A program made the position numbers and the translations under genes. The notes beneath the pieces were generated by a model. The model ran no database searches. It was not told the origin of the DNA and was given only the letters and a program-made list of their open reading frames with translations. From Methylosinus sp. PW1 (GTDB taxonomy: Bacteria; Pseudomonadota; Alphaproteobacteria; Rhizobiales; Beijerinckiaceae): a DNA stretch of 64,000 bases. Location of the stretch: NCBI RefSeq assembly GCF_000745215.1, contig NZ_JQNK01000009.1, positions 248,001 through 312,000 of the forward strand. The letters run 5' to 3'. The number at the start of each line of letters is the position of its first letter. Position 1 is the stretch's first letter. Positions 34,532-43,200 of the stretch are shown piece by piece.

Positions 34532-34576
34532 TTGCGTATGATTTCCAGATATTGACATTATGAAATCGATACGCAA
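34532..34576. promoter_or_regulatory. Operator/promoter of the Xre-RES module
   Basis: The left arm TTGCGTATGATTTC (34532-34545) and right arm GAAATCGATACGCAA (34562-34576) are inverted repeats differing by a single base insertion. TTGACA at 34552-34557, between the arms, fits a -35 box. The element ends 24 bases before the antitoxin ATG at 34601 and is a textbook site for autorepression. Confidence 0.7.
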
Positions 34577-34600
34577 GTCTCTGATCTGGGAGGACCAGAC

Positions 34601-34942
34601 ATGGCCGCCACCGCAGTCAGCCGCATCCTCGATCACCTCAAGACCGACGGCGGTCTCCAGGGCAAGGATATCGCCAATATCGTCGCCGTATCGCCCGCCA
34701 CTGTATCGCGATGGTCGAGCGGCAAGGCGACGCCCGATCTTCGAACACAGACAGTCATCGCCGAGCTGAGATATGTCGTCGATCGCTTGTCGGACTTCTA
34801 CACCGCAGACGAAACGCGTCTGTGGCTGCACGCCAAGCATCCCATGCTGAACGGCGAGCGGGCGATCGACATCATCAATGAGGGGCGGACGCAAGCCGTG
34901 CTCGCCATCATCGACGCTCTCGACTCGGGCGCCTACACCTGA
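34601..34942 (+). CDS. Antitoxin, Xre/MbcA/ParS type (DUF2384)
   Basis: The 113-residue protein has an N-terminal HTH (residues about 15-50: LQGKDIANIVAVSPATVSRWSSGKATPD). The C-terminal toxin-binding domain (about 58-113: YVVDRLSDFYTADETRLWLHAKHPMLNGERAIDIINEGRTQAVLAIIDAL) has the LxxxHPxLxGxxPxDLI-like motif of the family. It neutralises the RES toxin encoded next and, with it, represses the operon. A GGGAGGA ribosome site precedes the ATG. The stop and the toxin start share one base (TGATG). Confidence 0.92.
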   Translation: MAATAVSRILDHLKTDGGLQGKDIANIVAVSPATVSRWSSGKATPDLRTQTVIAELRYVVDRLSDFYTADETRLWLHAKHPMLNGERAIDIINEGRTQAVLAIIDALDSGAYT

Positions 34943-35514
34943 TGGCCGAGTTGCGAAAGGCGCGCGATCTCGCGCTTCTCGATGCGATCGACGCGATGGA
35001 CCGCGAGCCGTTCGAAGGCAAAGTCTGGCGCGCCGTGAGGGATGGCCGCGATCCGACACTCGGCTTTCCCTCGCAAAGCCGATGGTGCAATGGCGAGTTC
35101 GACATTCTCTACACATCGCTCGCGCGAGACGGCGCAATCGCCGAAATTGGCGCGCTGCTGTCCGCGCAGCCCGTGTTTCCTTCGAAGACGCGATGGGACT
35201 GCCACGAGCTGACCGTGCGGGCGACCAGGACACTGCGTATCGCCGACATGCTGAAGCTAAAGACGCTCGGCGTCGACGTCGCGACCTATCAGGAGCGTCA
35301 ATACGACCAGACGCAAGCCATCGCCGACGCGGCATTTTTCCTCGGCTTCGACGGGCTGATCGCTCCGAGCGCCCGATGGGCCTGCAGCAATCTGATGCTC
35401 TTCACGTCGCGATTGCAGTCGGGCGACATCGAGCCGGCCGCCGACGCGGGAGTCCCGATCGATTGGGCGGAATGGCGTCGCGCCAATCGCTTTAAGCCGC
35501 CGTCCGACGCCTGA
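34942..35514 (+). CDS. RES-domain toxin (NAD+-degrading)
   Basis: The 190-residue RES protein has the family's Arg in KVWRAVRD, Tyr in DILYTSLARDGAIAEIGALL with the following Glu, and a Ser in the C-terminal part (APSARWACSNLMLF). RES toxins related to diphtheria toxin degrade NAD+ (NAD+ phosphorylase or glycohydrolase) and halt growth when the antitoxin is lost. The gene overlaps its antitoxin by one base. All signature residues appear present, so it is likely active. Confidence 0.9.
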   Translation: MAELRKARDLALLDAIDAMDREPFEGKVWRAVRDGRDPTLGFPSQSRWCNGEFDILYTSLARDGAIAEIGALLSAQPVFPSKTRWDCHELTVRATRTLRIADMLKLKTLGVDVATYQERQYDQTQAIADAAFFLGFDGLIAPSARWACSNLMLFTSRLQSGDIEPAADAGVPIDWAEWRRANRFKPPSDA

Positions 35515-35604
35515 CAAGGAGCAAGCGTCCGAGCGACATGCCCTGCCCAGCTCAGCGCGCCATCTAAAGCCGATTGGACACGAGACCGATCGGAGGCCGC
35601 AGCA

Positions 35605-35913
35605 ATGGACATCCCCCCTTTCGAGCCCGCCATCGCCGCGGGAGTCGCCCTCTCGACCGCCGTGACCGACGCCGTCTATGTGTTCTTCAACGCCGCGGTT
35701 TCCGAACGCCGTCGCGTGGCGGCGGCGAGCTGGAGCAGCGTGTGGTATCTGCTCTCCGCTTTCGCGGTCATCAGCTACACATCCAACTGGGCCTATGTGC
35801 TGTTCGCCGCGCTCGGCGCCTGGATCGGCGGGTTTTTGTCGATCACCGCCCTCAATCGCGTCGCCCCGCCACGAGGCGCGCTCGGCGCCGCGAGAAATGA
35901 CCGTAACGAATGA
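35605..35913 (+). CDS. Small membrane protein of unknown function
   Basis: The 102-residue protein starts at ATG behind CGGAGG. It has three hydrophobic helices (residues about 8-30, 43-60, 63-84) and a charged C-terminal tail. The TDAVYVFFNAAV..WSSVWYLLSAFAVISYTSNWAYVLFAALGAWIGGF text resembles a widespread small inner-membrane protein of alphaproteobacteria with no assigned function. It stands alone downstream of the toxin gene. Confidence 0.65.
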   Translation: MDIPPFEPAIAAGVALSTAVTDAVYVFFNAAVSERRRVAAASWSSVWYLLSAFAVISYTSNWAYVLFAALGAWIGGFLSITALNRVAPPRGALGAARNDRNE

Positions 35914-36042
35914 CGGGAAAACCGGCCGGCGCTCGACGAAATCACTCACGTTATTGACCGCGCTACGCGTTCGGATATTCATAGATCACAAGGCGCGGAC
36001 GGCGAATTTCCAGGCGCTATGTTTCGTTCGAGGACCGAATTT

Positions 36043-36435
36043 ATGAAAGCGGCGGCGTTTTTTTTGGCCTTTCTGCTCGTTCTCGCCCAACCGGCGGCGG
36101 CCCAATCGATCTTCGACGGGCTCGGCGGAACGGGAGACCCTGCGCGGGACGCCGCCTCGGCGGAATATGAGCAATGGAAGAGGACGATCGCCCGTCAGAC
36201 CAAAGAACACACCTCGCGCCTCTGGCTCGGACATGGGTCTGTGACCGTGCATTTCTGCGTCGACGCCGCCGGCCGAGTGGCCGATGCGCAGGTCGTGAAA
36301 GCCAGCAATAACGAGCAGGCGCTCCTCGCCTTGAGCACGATTTCCTCGCTCAAATTGCCGCCGCCGCCGGCCTCGGCCCGCAAGGCGGCCGGCGGCAAGT
36401 GCCACTTATTCTCGCAGAGCTTCTACTATCCATGA
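36043..36435 (+). CDS. Secreted TonB-C-terminal-like protein (copy 1)
   Basis: The 130-residue protein from the ATG at 36043 has a clear signal peptide (MKAAAFFLAFLLVLAQPAAAQ). The mature domain has LWLGHGSVTVHFCVDAAGRVADAQVVKASNNEQALLALSTISSLKLPPPP, the beta-alpha-beta pattern of the TonB C-terminal domain. Residual Cys in HFCVD and GGKCHLF could form a disulfide. There is no membrane anchor or Pro-rich arm, so it is not a normal TonB. It is followed by a paralogue starting 27 bases after its stop. Confidence 0.75.
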   Translation: MKAAAFFLAFLLVLAQPAAAQSIFDGLGGTGDPARDAASAEYEQWKRTIARQTKEHTSRLWLGHGSVTVHFCVDAAGRVADAQVVKASNNEQALLALSTISSLKLPPPPASARKAAGGKCHLFSQSFYYP

Positions 36436-36461
36436 GCCCGGCGGACGGGAGGCCACGCATC

Positions 36462-36836
36462 ATGTATCGAGCGATCATCGTATTTTGTCTGATCGGCGTG
36501 TCGCCGGCGGCCTTCGCGCAATTCCTCTTTGGTCCCTCGGAGCGGCCCACTCTGGCCGCCTGCATGGCGATCCCGGAAAACAAGGTCTGGATACAGACCG
36601 TCACCCAGCAGCTCCGCGAGCGCGCGCCGAGGCTCAATCTGGGACGTGGAACAGTGACCATCAAATTCCATGTCGATTTCAGAGGCCACGTCACCAGAGC
36701 CTCTTTCGCGAACTACGACAATAACGCCCGAGCGCTGGTCGCAGCGGGCATGATCACCTCGCTGAAGCTGCCGCCGCCGCCATTCGACATGGACACCGAT
36801 TGTCGCGACTTCGAGCAGACCTTCCGCTTCCATTGA
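36462..36836 (+). CDS. Secreted TonB-C-terminal-like protein (copy 2)
   Basis: The 124-residue protein starts at ATG 36462 behind GGGAGG, with a signal peptide (MYRAIIVFCLIGVSPAAFAQ). The mature domain is homologous to the gene before it (LNLGRGTVTIKFHVDFRGHVTRASFANYDNNARALVAAGMITSLKLPPPP). Both keep the SLKLPPPP motif and a late Cys-x-x-F-x-Q-x-F/S pattern. They are a tandem duplication of a periplasmic TonB-C-like domain of unknown job. Confidence 0.75.
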   Translation: MYRAIIVFCLIGVSPAAFAQFLFGPSERPTLAACMAIPENKVWIQTVTQQLRERAPRLNLGRGTVTIKFHVDFRGHVTRASFANYDNNARALVAAGMITSLKLPPPPFDMDTDCRDFEQTFRFH

Positions 36837-37157
36837 CCGCTTCCGCGGGCGGCTCGGCGGACGACGAAACCTCGCGCGCCTATCGGTCGCATCCAAATTG
36901 AATTATTACGACCGATATCAGCTTTTCATTCTGCCCAACCAGAATTGGCGGGAGAACTGATCGGCCCAGCTAGCCGAGCTTCGGCCGCGGGCGGGGCCGC
37001 GCCCTCGCCGGGCGCCGGCGCCCGAAGTTGGAACGAATTTTGATCGTCCGGGCGTACTAACCGTTGTCCATAACGGCGCTTTTCGGCGTCCCGAAACGGC
37101 GCAGAGCGCGTTTACGCCACATTCGGCCCATATTCGGGCCGTCCTTGGAGCGAGACT
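36837..37157. other. Intergenic region ahead of the DD-carboxypeptidase gene
   Basis: In these 321 bases no gene is seen. A hairpin CGGCCC-ATATTC-GGGCCG lies at 37124-37141, 17 bases ahead of the ATG at 37158, in the probable 5' leader. Short GC-rich palindromes occur around 37010-37025. No promoter could be assigned with confidence. Confidence 0.4.
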
Positions 37158-38702
37158 ATGTCTCGAATCGAACGCGCGGCCGCCAAGACGGCCGAGGTCG
37201 AGGCCGATCGGATGAACATGAGCGCGAAACCGACCCTACGCAGCTTTCTCGCCGTCGCCGCCATTGTCGCGGCGTCGGGGGCGTCGGCGGCCCCTTCCAT
37301 CGTCATCGACGTCGCCAGCGGCCAGGTCCTCGAGCAGGAGCAGGCGACCCAGAGCTGGTATCCCGCCTCGCTGACCAAGCTGATGACCGTCTATGTGGCG
37401 CTGGACGCGGTGCGCTCCGGCCGCATTCAATATGACACGCCGATGATCGTCTCGCCCCGCGCGCTCTCCATGGCGCCGTCGAAAATGGGCTTTCCGGTCG
37501 GCTCGGAGGTGACGCTGCGCAATGCGCTGGTCATGCTGATGGTCAAATCCGCCAATGACATAGCCGTCACCATAGCGGAGGGCGTCTCCGGCTCGGTGGA
37601 GGCCTTCGCCGATGAAATGAACCGCGCCTCGGCCAAGCTCGGCATGCGCGAATCCTATTGGGCCAATCCCAACGGCCTGCCGGACGATCGGCAAGTGACC
37701 TCGGCGCGCGATCTCGCCATTCTCGGCCGCGCGTTGCTGACGGAGTTTCCCGAATCCGCGGGCTTTTTCAACATAGGCGCGATGCAGCTCGGCCGGCAGA
37801 TCCATCCGACCCACAACGGCCTGCTCGGCCGCTATCCGGGCGCGGACGGCATGAAGACCGGCTTCACCTGCCCCGCCGGCTATAATCTCGTCGCCAGCGC
37901 CACCCATGGCGGGCAGAAGCTCATCACCGTGGTGCTCGGCGCGCCGACGGCGGCCGCCCGCACGGCCAAGGCCGCCTCGCTGCTGGACCGCGCCTTCATG
38001 ACCGGCTCGCCCTCGGGCTCGGCGACGTCCCTGCCGACCTTCGGCGTCGGCCAGGCGCCGGATATGCGCGACAGCGTCTGCCGCCATCGCGGCAAGGCCA
38101 ACGCCGAATATATGGCCGAGGTCGAGGATATGAATGTCGCCATTCCGCGCGAGAATGGCTCGACCGATCAGGTGAGCGTCAAGACCATCGCCGCCCTGCC
38201 CCGCGCGCGCTTCGAGCCGACGCCCGTTTATCTCGGCCGCGCTCCCGGCTATGAGGGGCCGGTCGCCGGCGTGCGCGATCCTGGCACGCCGGTCGGCTCG
38301 CCCTCGACCGTCACCGCCTACGCCCATGAGCCGCCGGCCGCCGCCGCCTCGCCGATAAGCCGCCCGGCGCCGGACGCGCTCTCCATGCGCCACAGCCGCA
38401 AGGCGGCGGCAAAGGCCGCGCATGCGCCGGCCCAGAAGAAGACAGCCAAGGCGAAAGCGCCGCCGCAGGAGGACGCCGCCATCGAGGCGGAGGCGACGGA
38501 AAAGCCCGCGAAGACGGCGAAGCCCGCGCACGCCAAACCGGCGCAGGGCAAGCCGGCGCAGGGCAAGAATGTCGCCGCCAAAACGTCGGCCAAGGCTCCC
38601 GCCAAAGCTCCGGCGAAGGCTCCGGGCAAGAGCGTCTCAGCCAAGAACGACAAGCATGCGATCGGCGATCGCGCCCCGCCGCGCCAAGACAATGAGCAAT
38701 GA
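37158..38702 (+). CDS. D-alanyl-D-alanine carboxypeptidase (PBP5/DacC-like) with Lys/Ala/Pro-rich tail
   Basis: The 514-residue serine peptidase has S71-L-T-K74 (nucleophile and base), S131-A-N133 and K233-T-G235, all three active-site motifs of the S11 family. It trims the terminal D-Ala of peptidoglycan stem peptides in the periplasm. The signal segment is FLAVAAIVAASGASA. After the catalytic and C-terminal domains comes about 120 residues of low-complexity Lys/Ala/Pro sequence (KTAKAKAPPQE, AKPAQGKPAQGK, KAPAKAPAKAPGK) in place of the usual amphipathic anchor helix. That basic tail may bind teichoic-free wall or nucleic acid. An ATG at 37212 is an alternative start. Confidence 0.9.
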   Translation: MSRIERAAAKTAEVEADRMNMSAKPTLRSFLAVAAIVAASGASAAPSIVIDVASGQVLEQEQATQSWYPASLTKLMTVYVALDAVRSGRIQYDTPMIVSPRALSMAPSKMGFPVGSEVTLRNALVMLMVKSANDIAVTIAEGVSGSVEAFADEMNRASAKLGMRESYWANPNGLPDDRQVTSARDLAILGRALLTEFPESAGFFNIGAMQLGRQIHPTHNGLLGRYPGADGMKTGFTCPAGYNLVASATHGGQKLITVVLGAPTAAARTAKAASLLDRAFMTGSPSGSATSLPTFGVGQAPDMRDSVCRHRGKANAEYMAEVEDMNVAIPRENGSTDQVSVKTIAALPRARFEPTPVYLGRAPGYEGPVAGVRDPGTPVGSPSTVTAYAHEPPAAAASPISRPAPDALSMRHSRKAAAKAAHAPAQKKTAKAKAPPQEDAAIEAEATEKPAKTAKPAHAKPAQGKPAQGKNVAAKTSAKAPAKAPAKAPGKSVSAKNDKHAIGDRAPPRQDNEQ

Positions 38703-39885
38703 TTCGCCAATGACCGAGCATTCCGAGCCGCGTCGTCCGCCGCCGCCCATTCCGCTGACGATCCTCACCGGCTTTCTGGGCGCCGGCAAGACGTCGCTGC
38801 TCAATCGCCTGCTCGCCTCGCCGGAGCTCGCCGACACGCTCGTGCTCATCAATGAGTTCGGCGAGGTCGGCATAGATCATCTGCTGGTCGAGAATGTCGA
38901 AGGCGACATGATCGTCATGAGCTCGGGCTGCATCTGCTGCTCGATCCGCGGCGATCTCGTCGCGGCGCTCGAGGATGCGCTGCGCAAGCTGGACAATGGC
39001 CGCATTCGCCCGTTCCGGCGCATCGTGCTGGAGACGACAGGGCTCGCCGATCCGGCGCCTATTCTCCACACCATCATGTCGCATCCCTATCTCGCGCTGC
39101 GCTATCGGCTGGACGGCGTGGTCACGCTGGTCGACGCCGTGAATGGCGCCGCGACGCTGGACGCGCATGAGGAGGCGGTGAAGCAGGCCGCCGTCGCCGA
39201 TCGGCTGGTCATCACCAAGACCGACCTCGCCGAAGGAGCCGACCGGCTCGAGGAGCTGGATCGGCGCCTGGCGCAGCTCAATCCGGCGGCGCGCCGGCTC
39301 ATCGCCACGACGGGAGAGGCGAGCCCCGCCGCTCTGCTCGACTGCGGTCTCTATGACGCCTCCGGCAAGATTCCGCAGGTCGCCAAATGGCTGAACGACG
39401 AAGCGGTCGCGGCGGCGCACGTGGCGCATCACCATCATCACGATCACGATCATCACGATCATGACCACCACCACGGCCATGCGCATCAGGACGTGAATCG
39501 CCACGACGCGCATATTCGCGCCTTCTGCGTCACGAGCGACGCGCCGCTCAGCCCGCAGGCTTTCGACATGTTCGTCGAGATATTGCGGCAGGCGCATGGT
39601 CCGCATCTCTTGCGCGTGAAGGGCATCGTCGGCCTCACCGACGATCGCGAGCGGCCAGTGGCCGTGCATGGCGTGCAGCACGTCTTCCATCCGCCGCATC
39701 GCCTGGCCGCGTGGCCGGACGCCGATCGACGCACGCGCCTCGTCTTCATCGTCAAGGATTTGGACCCGTCCTTCGTCGAGAAGCTCTACGCCGCCGTCGC
39801 GGGCATACCAGCGCCGGATACGCCCGACGCCGCTGCGCTGCAGGATAATCCGCTTGCCCCCAAAAACGCCGGCCTGCTAGGCTGA
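38692..39885 (+). CDS. COG0523 / CobW-family GTP-dependent metallochaperone
   Basis: The 397-residue GTPase has Walker A GFLGAGKTSLLN, the GCICCSIRGD metal site (Cys-x-Cys-Cys), ETTGLADPAP, and the TKTD guanine-specificity motif. An 11-His stretch with Asp spacers follows at about residues 245-270. The C-terminal CobW_C domain ends with RLVFIVKDL. The family moves zinc or cobalt to target enzymes. The His-rich arm suggests zinc or nickel storage. It overlaps the carboxypeptidase gene by 11 bases. An ATG at 38710 is an alternative start. Confidence 0.88.
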   Translation: MSNDSPMTEHSEPRRPPPPIPLTILTGFLGAGKTSLLNRLLASPELADTLVLINEFGEVGIDHLLVENVEGDMIVMSSGCICCSIRGDLVAALEDALRKLDNGRIRPFRRIVLETTGLADPAPILHTIMSHPYLALRYRLDGVVTLVDAVNGAATLDAHEEAVKQAAVADRLVITKTDLAEGADRLEELDRRLAQLNPAARRLIATTGEASPAALLDCGLYDASGKIPQVAKWLNDEAVAAAHVAHHHHHDHDHHDHDHHHGHAHQDVNRHDAHIRAFCVTSDAPLSPQAFDMFVEILRQAHGPHLLRVKGIVGLTDDRERPVAVHGVQHVFHPPHRLAAWPDADRRTRLVFIVKDLDPSFVEKLYAAVAGIPAPDTPDAAALQDNPLAPKNAGLLG

Positions 39886-39913
39886 CGCGGGGCAAGCACC
39901 GGAATCGCGCGTC

Positions 39914-40486
39914 ATGAGCAAATTCTTCGCATCGATCGAGCCGCAGCATCGCGACTTCATCGAGAAGCAGAAGCTCTTCTTCGTCGCCTCCGCCGCATCC
40001 GCCTCGCGCGTGAATGTCTCGCCCAAAAGCGCCGACACGCTGCGCCTCATCGACGAGCGGACCGCCGTTTATATCGACCGCACCGGCAGCGGCAATGAGA
40101 CGGCGGCGCATATGCGCGCGGATGGGCGCCTCACCTTCATGTTCTGCGCGCTCGACGGCGCGCCGTTGATCCTGCGCCTCTATGGCCGCGGCCGGGCGCT
40201 GGCGCGCGGCCGCGCGGAGTATGCGCGGCTGCTGCGCTCCGCATTCGGCGGGACGGAGCCGCCGGGCGCGCGGCAGATGATCCTGATCGACGTCCAATCC
40301 GTGCAGACGTCCTGCGGCTTCGCCGTGCCGCTCTATGATTACGCCGGCGAGCGCGACGGGCTCGACCGCTGGGCCGTGTCGAAAGGCGAGCAGGCGCTCG
40401 ACGCCTATCGCCGGGAAAAGAACCAGCAGAGCATAGACGGGCTGCCCACCGGCCTGCTCGAGAACGAAGATCTGGTCGCCGAATAG
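39914..40486 (+). CDS. Pyridoxamine 5'-phosphate oxidase-family flavoprotein
   Basis: The 190-residue protein belongs to the split-barrel FMN-binding group. It has KLFFVASAASASRVNVSPKSADTLRLIDERTAVYIDRTGSGNETAAHMRADGRLTFMFCAL, with a pattern of contacts for FMN and a substrate Arg/Ser pair. Such uncharacterised family members often act as flavin reductases or haem-utilisation factors. It is encoded 28 bases after the metallochaperone and 18 bases before kup on the same strand. Confidence 0.75.
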   Translation: MSKFFASIEPQHRDFIEKQKLFFVASAASASRVNVSPKSADTLRLIDERTAVYIDRTGSGNETAAHMRADGRLTFMFCALDGAPLILRLYGRGRALARGRAEYARLLRSAFGGTEPPGARQMILIDVQSVQTSCGFAVPLYDYAGERDGLDRWAVSKGEQALDAYRREKNQQSIDGLPTGLLENEDLVAE

Positions 40487-40504
40487 GCGCGAGGCGAAAC
40501 TCAC

Positions 40505-42373
40505 ATGACGAATTCGACTGCGACGCACGCCGGCGAGACCGGCGTGAAAGCCTTGACGCTCGGCGCACTCGGCGTCGTTTTCGGCGACATCGGCACCAGC
40601 CCTCTCTACACGATCAAGACGGCGATGGACTGGTCCGGCGGGCATGTGGGCGCCGAGACGGCGCTCGGCATGTTGTCGCTGATCGTCTGGACCTTGATCA
40701 TCGTCACCTCGGTCAAATATGTCGCCGTCATCATGCGAGCAGACAATGACGGCGAGGGCGGCATTCTCGCGCTGATGTCTCTGCTCGGCATGAAGCACGG
40801 GCGCCATCCGGCGATCATCGCGATCGGAATGCTGGGCGCGGCTCTGCTGTTCGGCGATGGCGCGATCACGCCGGCGATCTCGGTGCTGAGCGCGCTCGAG
40901 GGGCTGAAGGCGCCCCTGCCCGCGCTCGCGCCCTATGTGGTTCCGCTCTCCATCGTCGTGCTCATCGGCCTGTTCGCCCTGCAGCCGCAAGGCACGGAGC
41001 GCATCTCGCGCCTCTTCGGCCCGGTGATGGCGCTCTGGTTCGTCTCTATAGCGATCCTCGGCGCGCGCGGCGTGATCGCGCATCCGAGCGTTCTGGCCGC
41101 CGTCGATCCGCGCGTCGGGCTGCATTATCTCTTCACCCATGGCTTCGAGGGATTTCTGCTGCTCGGCGCCGTGTTTCTCTGCGCCACCGGCGCTGAGGCG
41201 CTCTATGCGGATATGGGCCATTTCGGGCGGCGCCCCATTCGCCTCGCCTGGTACGGGCTGGTGCTGCCGTCGCTCGTCCTCGTCTACGCCGGCCAGACGG
41301 CGCTGCTCGTCGAGGGCTCCGTGACGGAGAATCCTTTCTTCGATCTCTGCCCTGCCCCGCTGCAATTGCCGCTGGTCGCTCTCGCCACCGTCGCCACCGT
41401 CATCGCGAGCCAAGCCATCGTCACCGGCGCTTTCTCCATGGCGCGACAGGCGATCCAGCTCGGCCTGTCGCCGCGCCTCGCCATCACGCAGACCTCGGCG
41501 CAGAGCTACGGCCAGATCTATGTCGGCTTCGTCAATTGGACGCTGATGGCGCTCACTCTGGTCCTCACCCTCGCCTTTCGCTCCTCGGAGAATCTCGCGG
41601 CCGCCTTCGGCATCGCGGTCTCGCTGACCATGCTGCTGACGACGGCGCTGATGTTCATCGCCATGCGCTCCATCTGGCGCTGGAGCCTGCCGCTCGCCCT
41701 TTTGGTCGGCGGCCTGTTTCTCGTCGTGGACGTCGCCTTCGTCGCCGCCAATCTCATCAAATTCTTCGAGGGCGGCTGGATTCCGCTCGTCGTCGCCGCC
41801 ATCCTCTTCTTCCTGATGAGCTGCTGGAGCGAGGGCTTCGAGGCCATGCGCAAGGCGCTCGAGCGCGACACGTTTCCACTCGCCGATTTCGTCGCCAAAT
41901 TCCACGGCAAGCCGCGCGTCGACGGCGTCGCCGTCTATCTGACCAGCCGCACAGACGTCGTGCCGGTCGCGCTGCTGCATAATCTCAAGCACAATAAGGT
42001 CCTGCATCAGCATATCGTGCTGCTGCATGTGGCCACCGCCAACACGCCGCGCGTCGATCGCGCTCGGCGCGTCGAGACCCAGTCCCTCGACGATCATTTC
42101 TATGCGATGGAGCTGAACTACGGCTTCATGGAGCAGCCGAACATTCCCTGCGCCTTGATGCTCGACACCATATCGAGCCCGCTGACCTTCAATATGATGA
42201 ACACCTCCTTCTTCGTCGGCCGGCTCACCGTGACGCCGCTCGGGCGCTCGCGCTGGCGGAGGCTGCGCATCCACATTTTCCAATTCATGCACCGTAACGC
42301 GCTGCCGGCGACGGAATTCTTCCAGATCCCGCCCGGCCGCGTCGTGGAGCTCGGCGGCCAGGTCGAGGTCTAG
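40505..42373 (+). CDS. kup: Low-affinity potassium transporter Kup
   Basis: The 622-residue integral membrane protein has about 12 helices and a cytoplasmic C-terminal domain (from about residue 430). Family markers are VVFGDIGTSPLYT near the N-terminus, LFGDGAITPAISVLSALEGL, GTSSPLYT-like replacements, and NPFFDLCP. It imports K+ with H+. It is followed after 4 bases by a comF-like gene. Confidence 0.96.
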   Translation: MTNSTATHAGETGVKALTLGALGVVFGDIGTSPLYTIKTAMDWSGGHVGAETALGMLSLIVWTLIIVTSVKYVAVIMRADNDGEGGILALMSLLGMKHGRHPAIIAIGMLGAALLFGDGAITPAISVLSALEGLKAPLPALAPYVVPLSIVVLIGLFALQPQGTERISRLFGPVMALWFVSIAILGARGVIAHPSVLAAVDPRVGLHYLFTHGFEGFLLLGAVFLCATGAEALYADMGHFGRRPIRLAWYGLVLPSLVLVYAGQTALLVEGSVTENPFFDLCPAPLQLPLVALATVATVIASQAIVTGAFSMARQAIQLGLSPRLAITQTSAQSYGQIYVGFVNWTLMALTLVLTLAFRSSENLAAAFGIAVSLTMLLTTALMFIAMRSIWRWSLPLALLVGGLFLVVDVAFVAANLIKFFEGGWIPLVVAAILFFLMSCWSEGFEAMRKALERDTFPLADFVAKFHGKPRVDGVAVYLTSRTDVVPVALLHNLKHNKVLHQHIVLLHVATANTPRVDRARRVETQSLDDHFYAMELNYGFMEQPNIPCALMLDTISSPLTFNMMNTSFFVGRLTVTPLGRSRWRRLRIHIFQFMHRNALPATEFFQIPPGRVVELGGQVEV

Positions 42374-42377
42374 AACC

Positions 42378-43130
42378 ATGCTCGCGCGCGCTGCAGGCCT
42401 GCTGGGAAGCCTCGGGACGCGCCTTCTCGATGTCGTCTATCCGCCCGTCTGCCTCGTCTGCCGCCGGGCGGTGGCGAGCCATGGCGCGCTCTGCCCGCGC
42501 TGCTGGGGCGAGATGGGCTTTATCGAGCAGCCCTATTGCGAGCGGCTGGGCACGCCTTTCGAGCGCGATTTCGGCCCCGGCATGATCTCGCTGGAGGCCG
42601 CCGCCGATCCGCCCGTCTTCACGCGGGCGCGGGCCGTCGTGCGCTATGACAGCGACCGCGCCCGCAGCCTCGCCCACAGGCTGAAATATTATGATCGGCT
42701 GGAGCTCGCCGAGCCGCTCGGCCGCTGGATGGCGCGCGCCGGCGCCGAGATCCTTTCGGACGCCGATCTGCTGGTCCCCATTCCGCTGCACCGAATGCGG
42801 CTGCTGTCGCGGCGCTTCAACCAATCGGCGGCGCTCGCCCATGTGATCGCGCGGGAGAGCGCCGTTCCGGTGGAGGCTCTGGCGCTGGAGCGCGTGAAGC
42901 CGACGCCGCCGCAAGTGGGGCTGACGCGCGGCCAGCGCGCGGCGAACATGCAGGGCGCCTTCCGCCTGCGCGAGGAGAAAAAGCCTCAGATCGAAGGCCG
43001 CAACATCGTGCTCGTCGACGATGTGCTGACCTCCGGCGCGACGGCAAACGCCGCGGCCCGCGTCTTGCTGCGGGCGCGAGCGACGCGCGTCGACGTGCTG
43101 GTCTACGCCCGCGTCGTCGGCCAGAGCTGA
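42378..43130 (+). CDS. ComF-family phosphoribosyltransferase
   Basis: The 250-residue protein has an N-terminal zinc-ribbon-like CLVCRRAV..ALCPRCW and a PRPP-binding motif LVDDVLTSGATANAAARVLL (DD..TSG). It also has VPIPLHRMRLLSRRFNQSAALA typical of ComF. In naturally competent bacteria ComFC acts in DNA uptake. In other bacteria the role is unclear. It lies directly after kup, and the unrelated grxC follows after 70 bases. Confidence 0.88.
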   Translation: MLARAAGLLGSLGTRLLDVVYPPVCLVCRRAVASHGALCPRCWGEMGFIEQPYCERLGTPFERDFGPGMISLEAAADPPVFTRARAVVRYDSDRARSLAHRLKYYDRLELAEPLGRWMARAGAEILSDADLLVPIPLHRMRLLSRRFNQSAALAHVIARESAVPVEALALERVKPTPPQVGLTRGQRAANMQGAFRLREEKKPQIEGRNIVLVDDVLTSGATANAAARVLLRARATRVDVLVYARVVGQS

Positions 43131-43200
43131 AGCGAAGGCCTCCGTTGCAGCCATGCGCCGGAAGCGCTTATAAGAGCGCGCGAAAGGTCACGGAACCGTC

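Noticed and set aside
39420..39485. Short CAT/CAC-rich repeat that might look like a CRISPR or microsatellite
   Set aside because: It encodes the His-rich metal-binding stretch of the COG0523 GTPase. There are no regular spacers. No CRISPR array was seen anywhere in the window.
39752..42379. 875-codon frame antisense to the metallochaperone, flavoprotein and kup genes
   Set aside because: It crosses three well-supported genes and has no recognisable domain.
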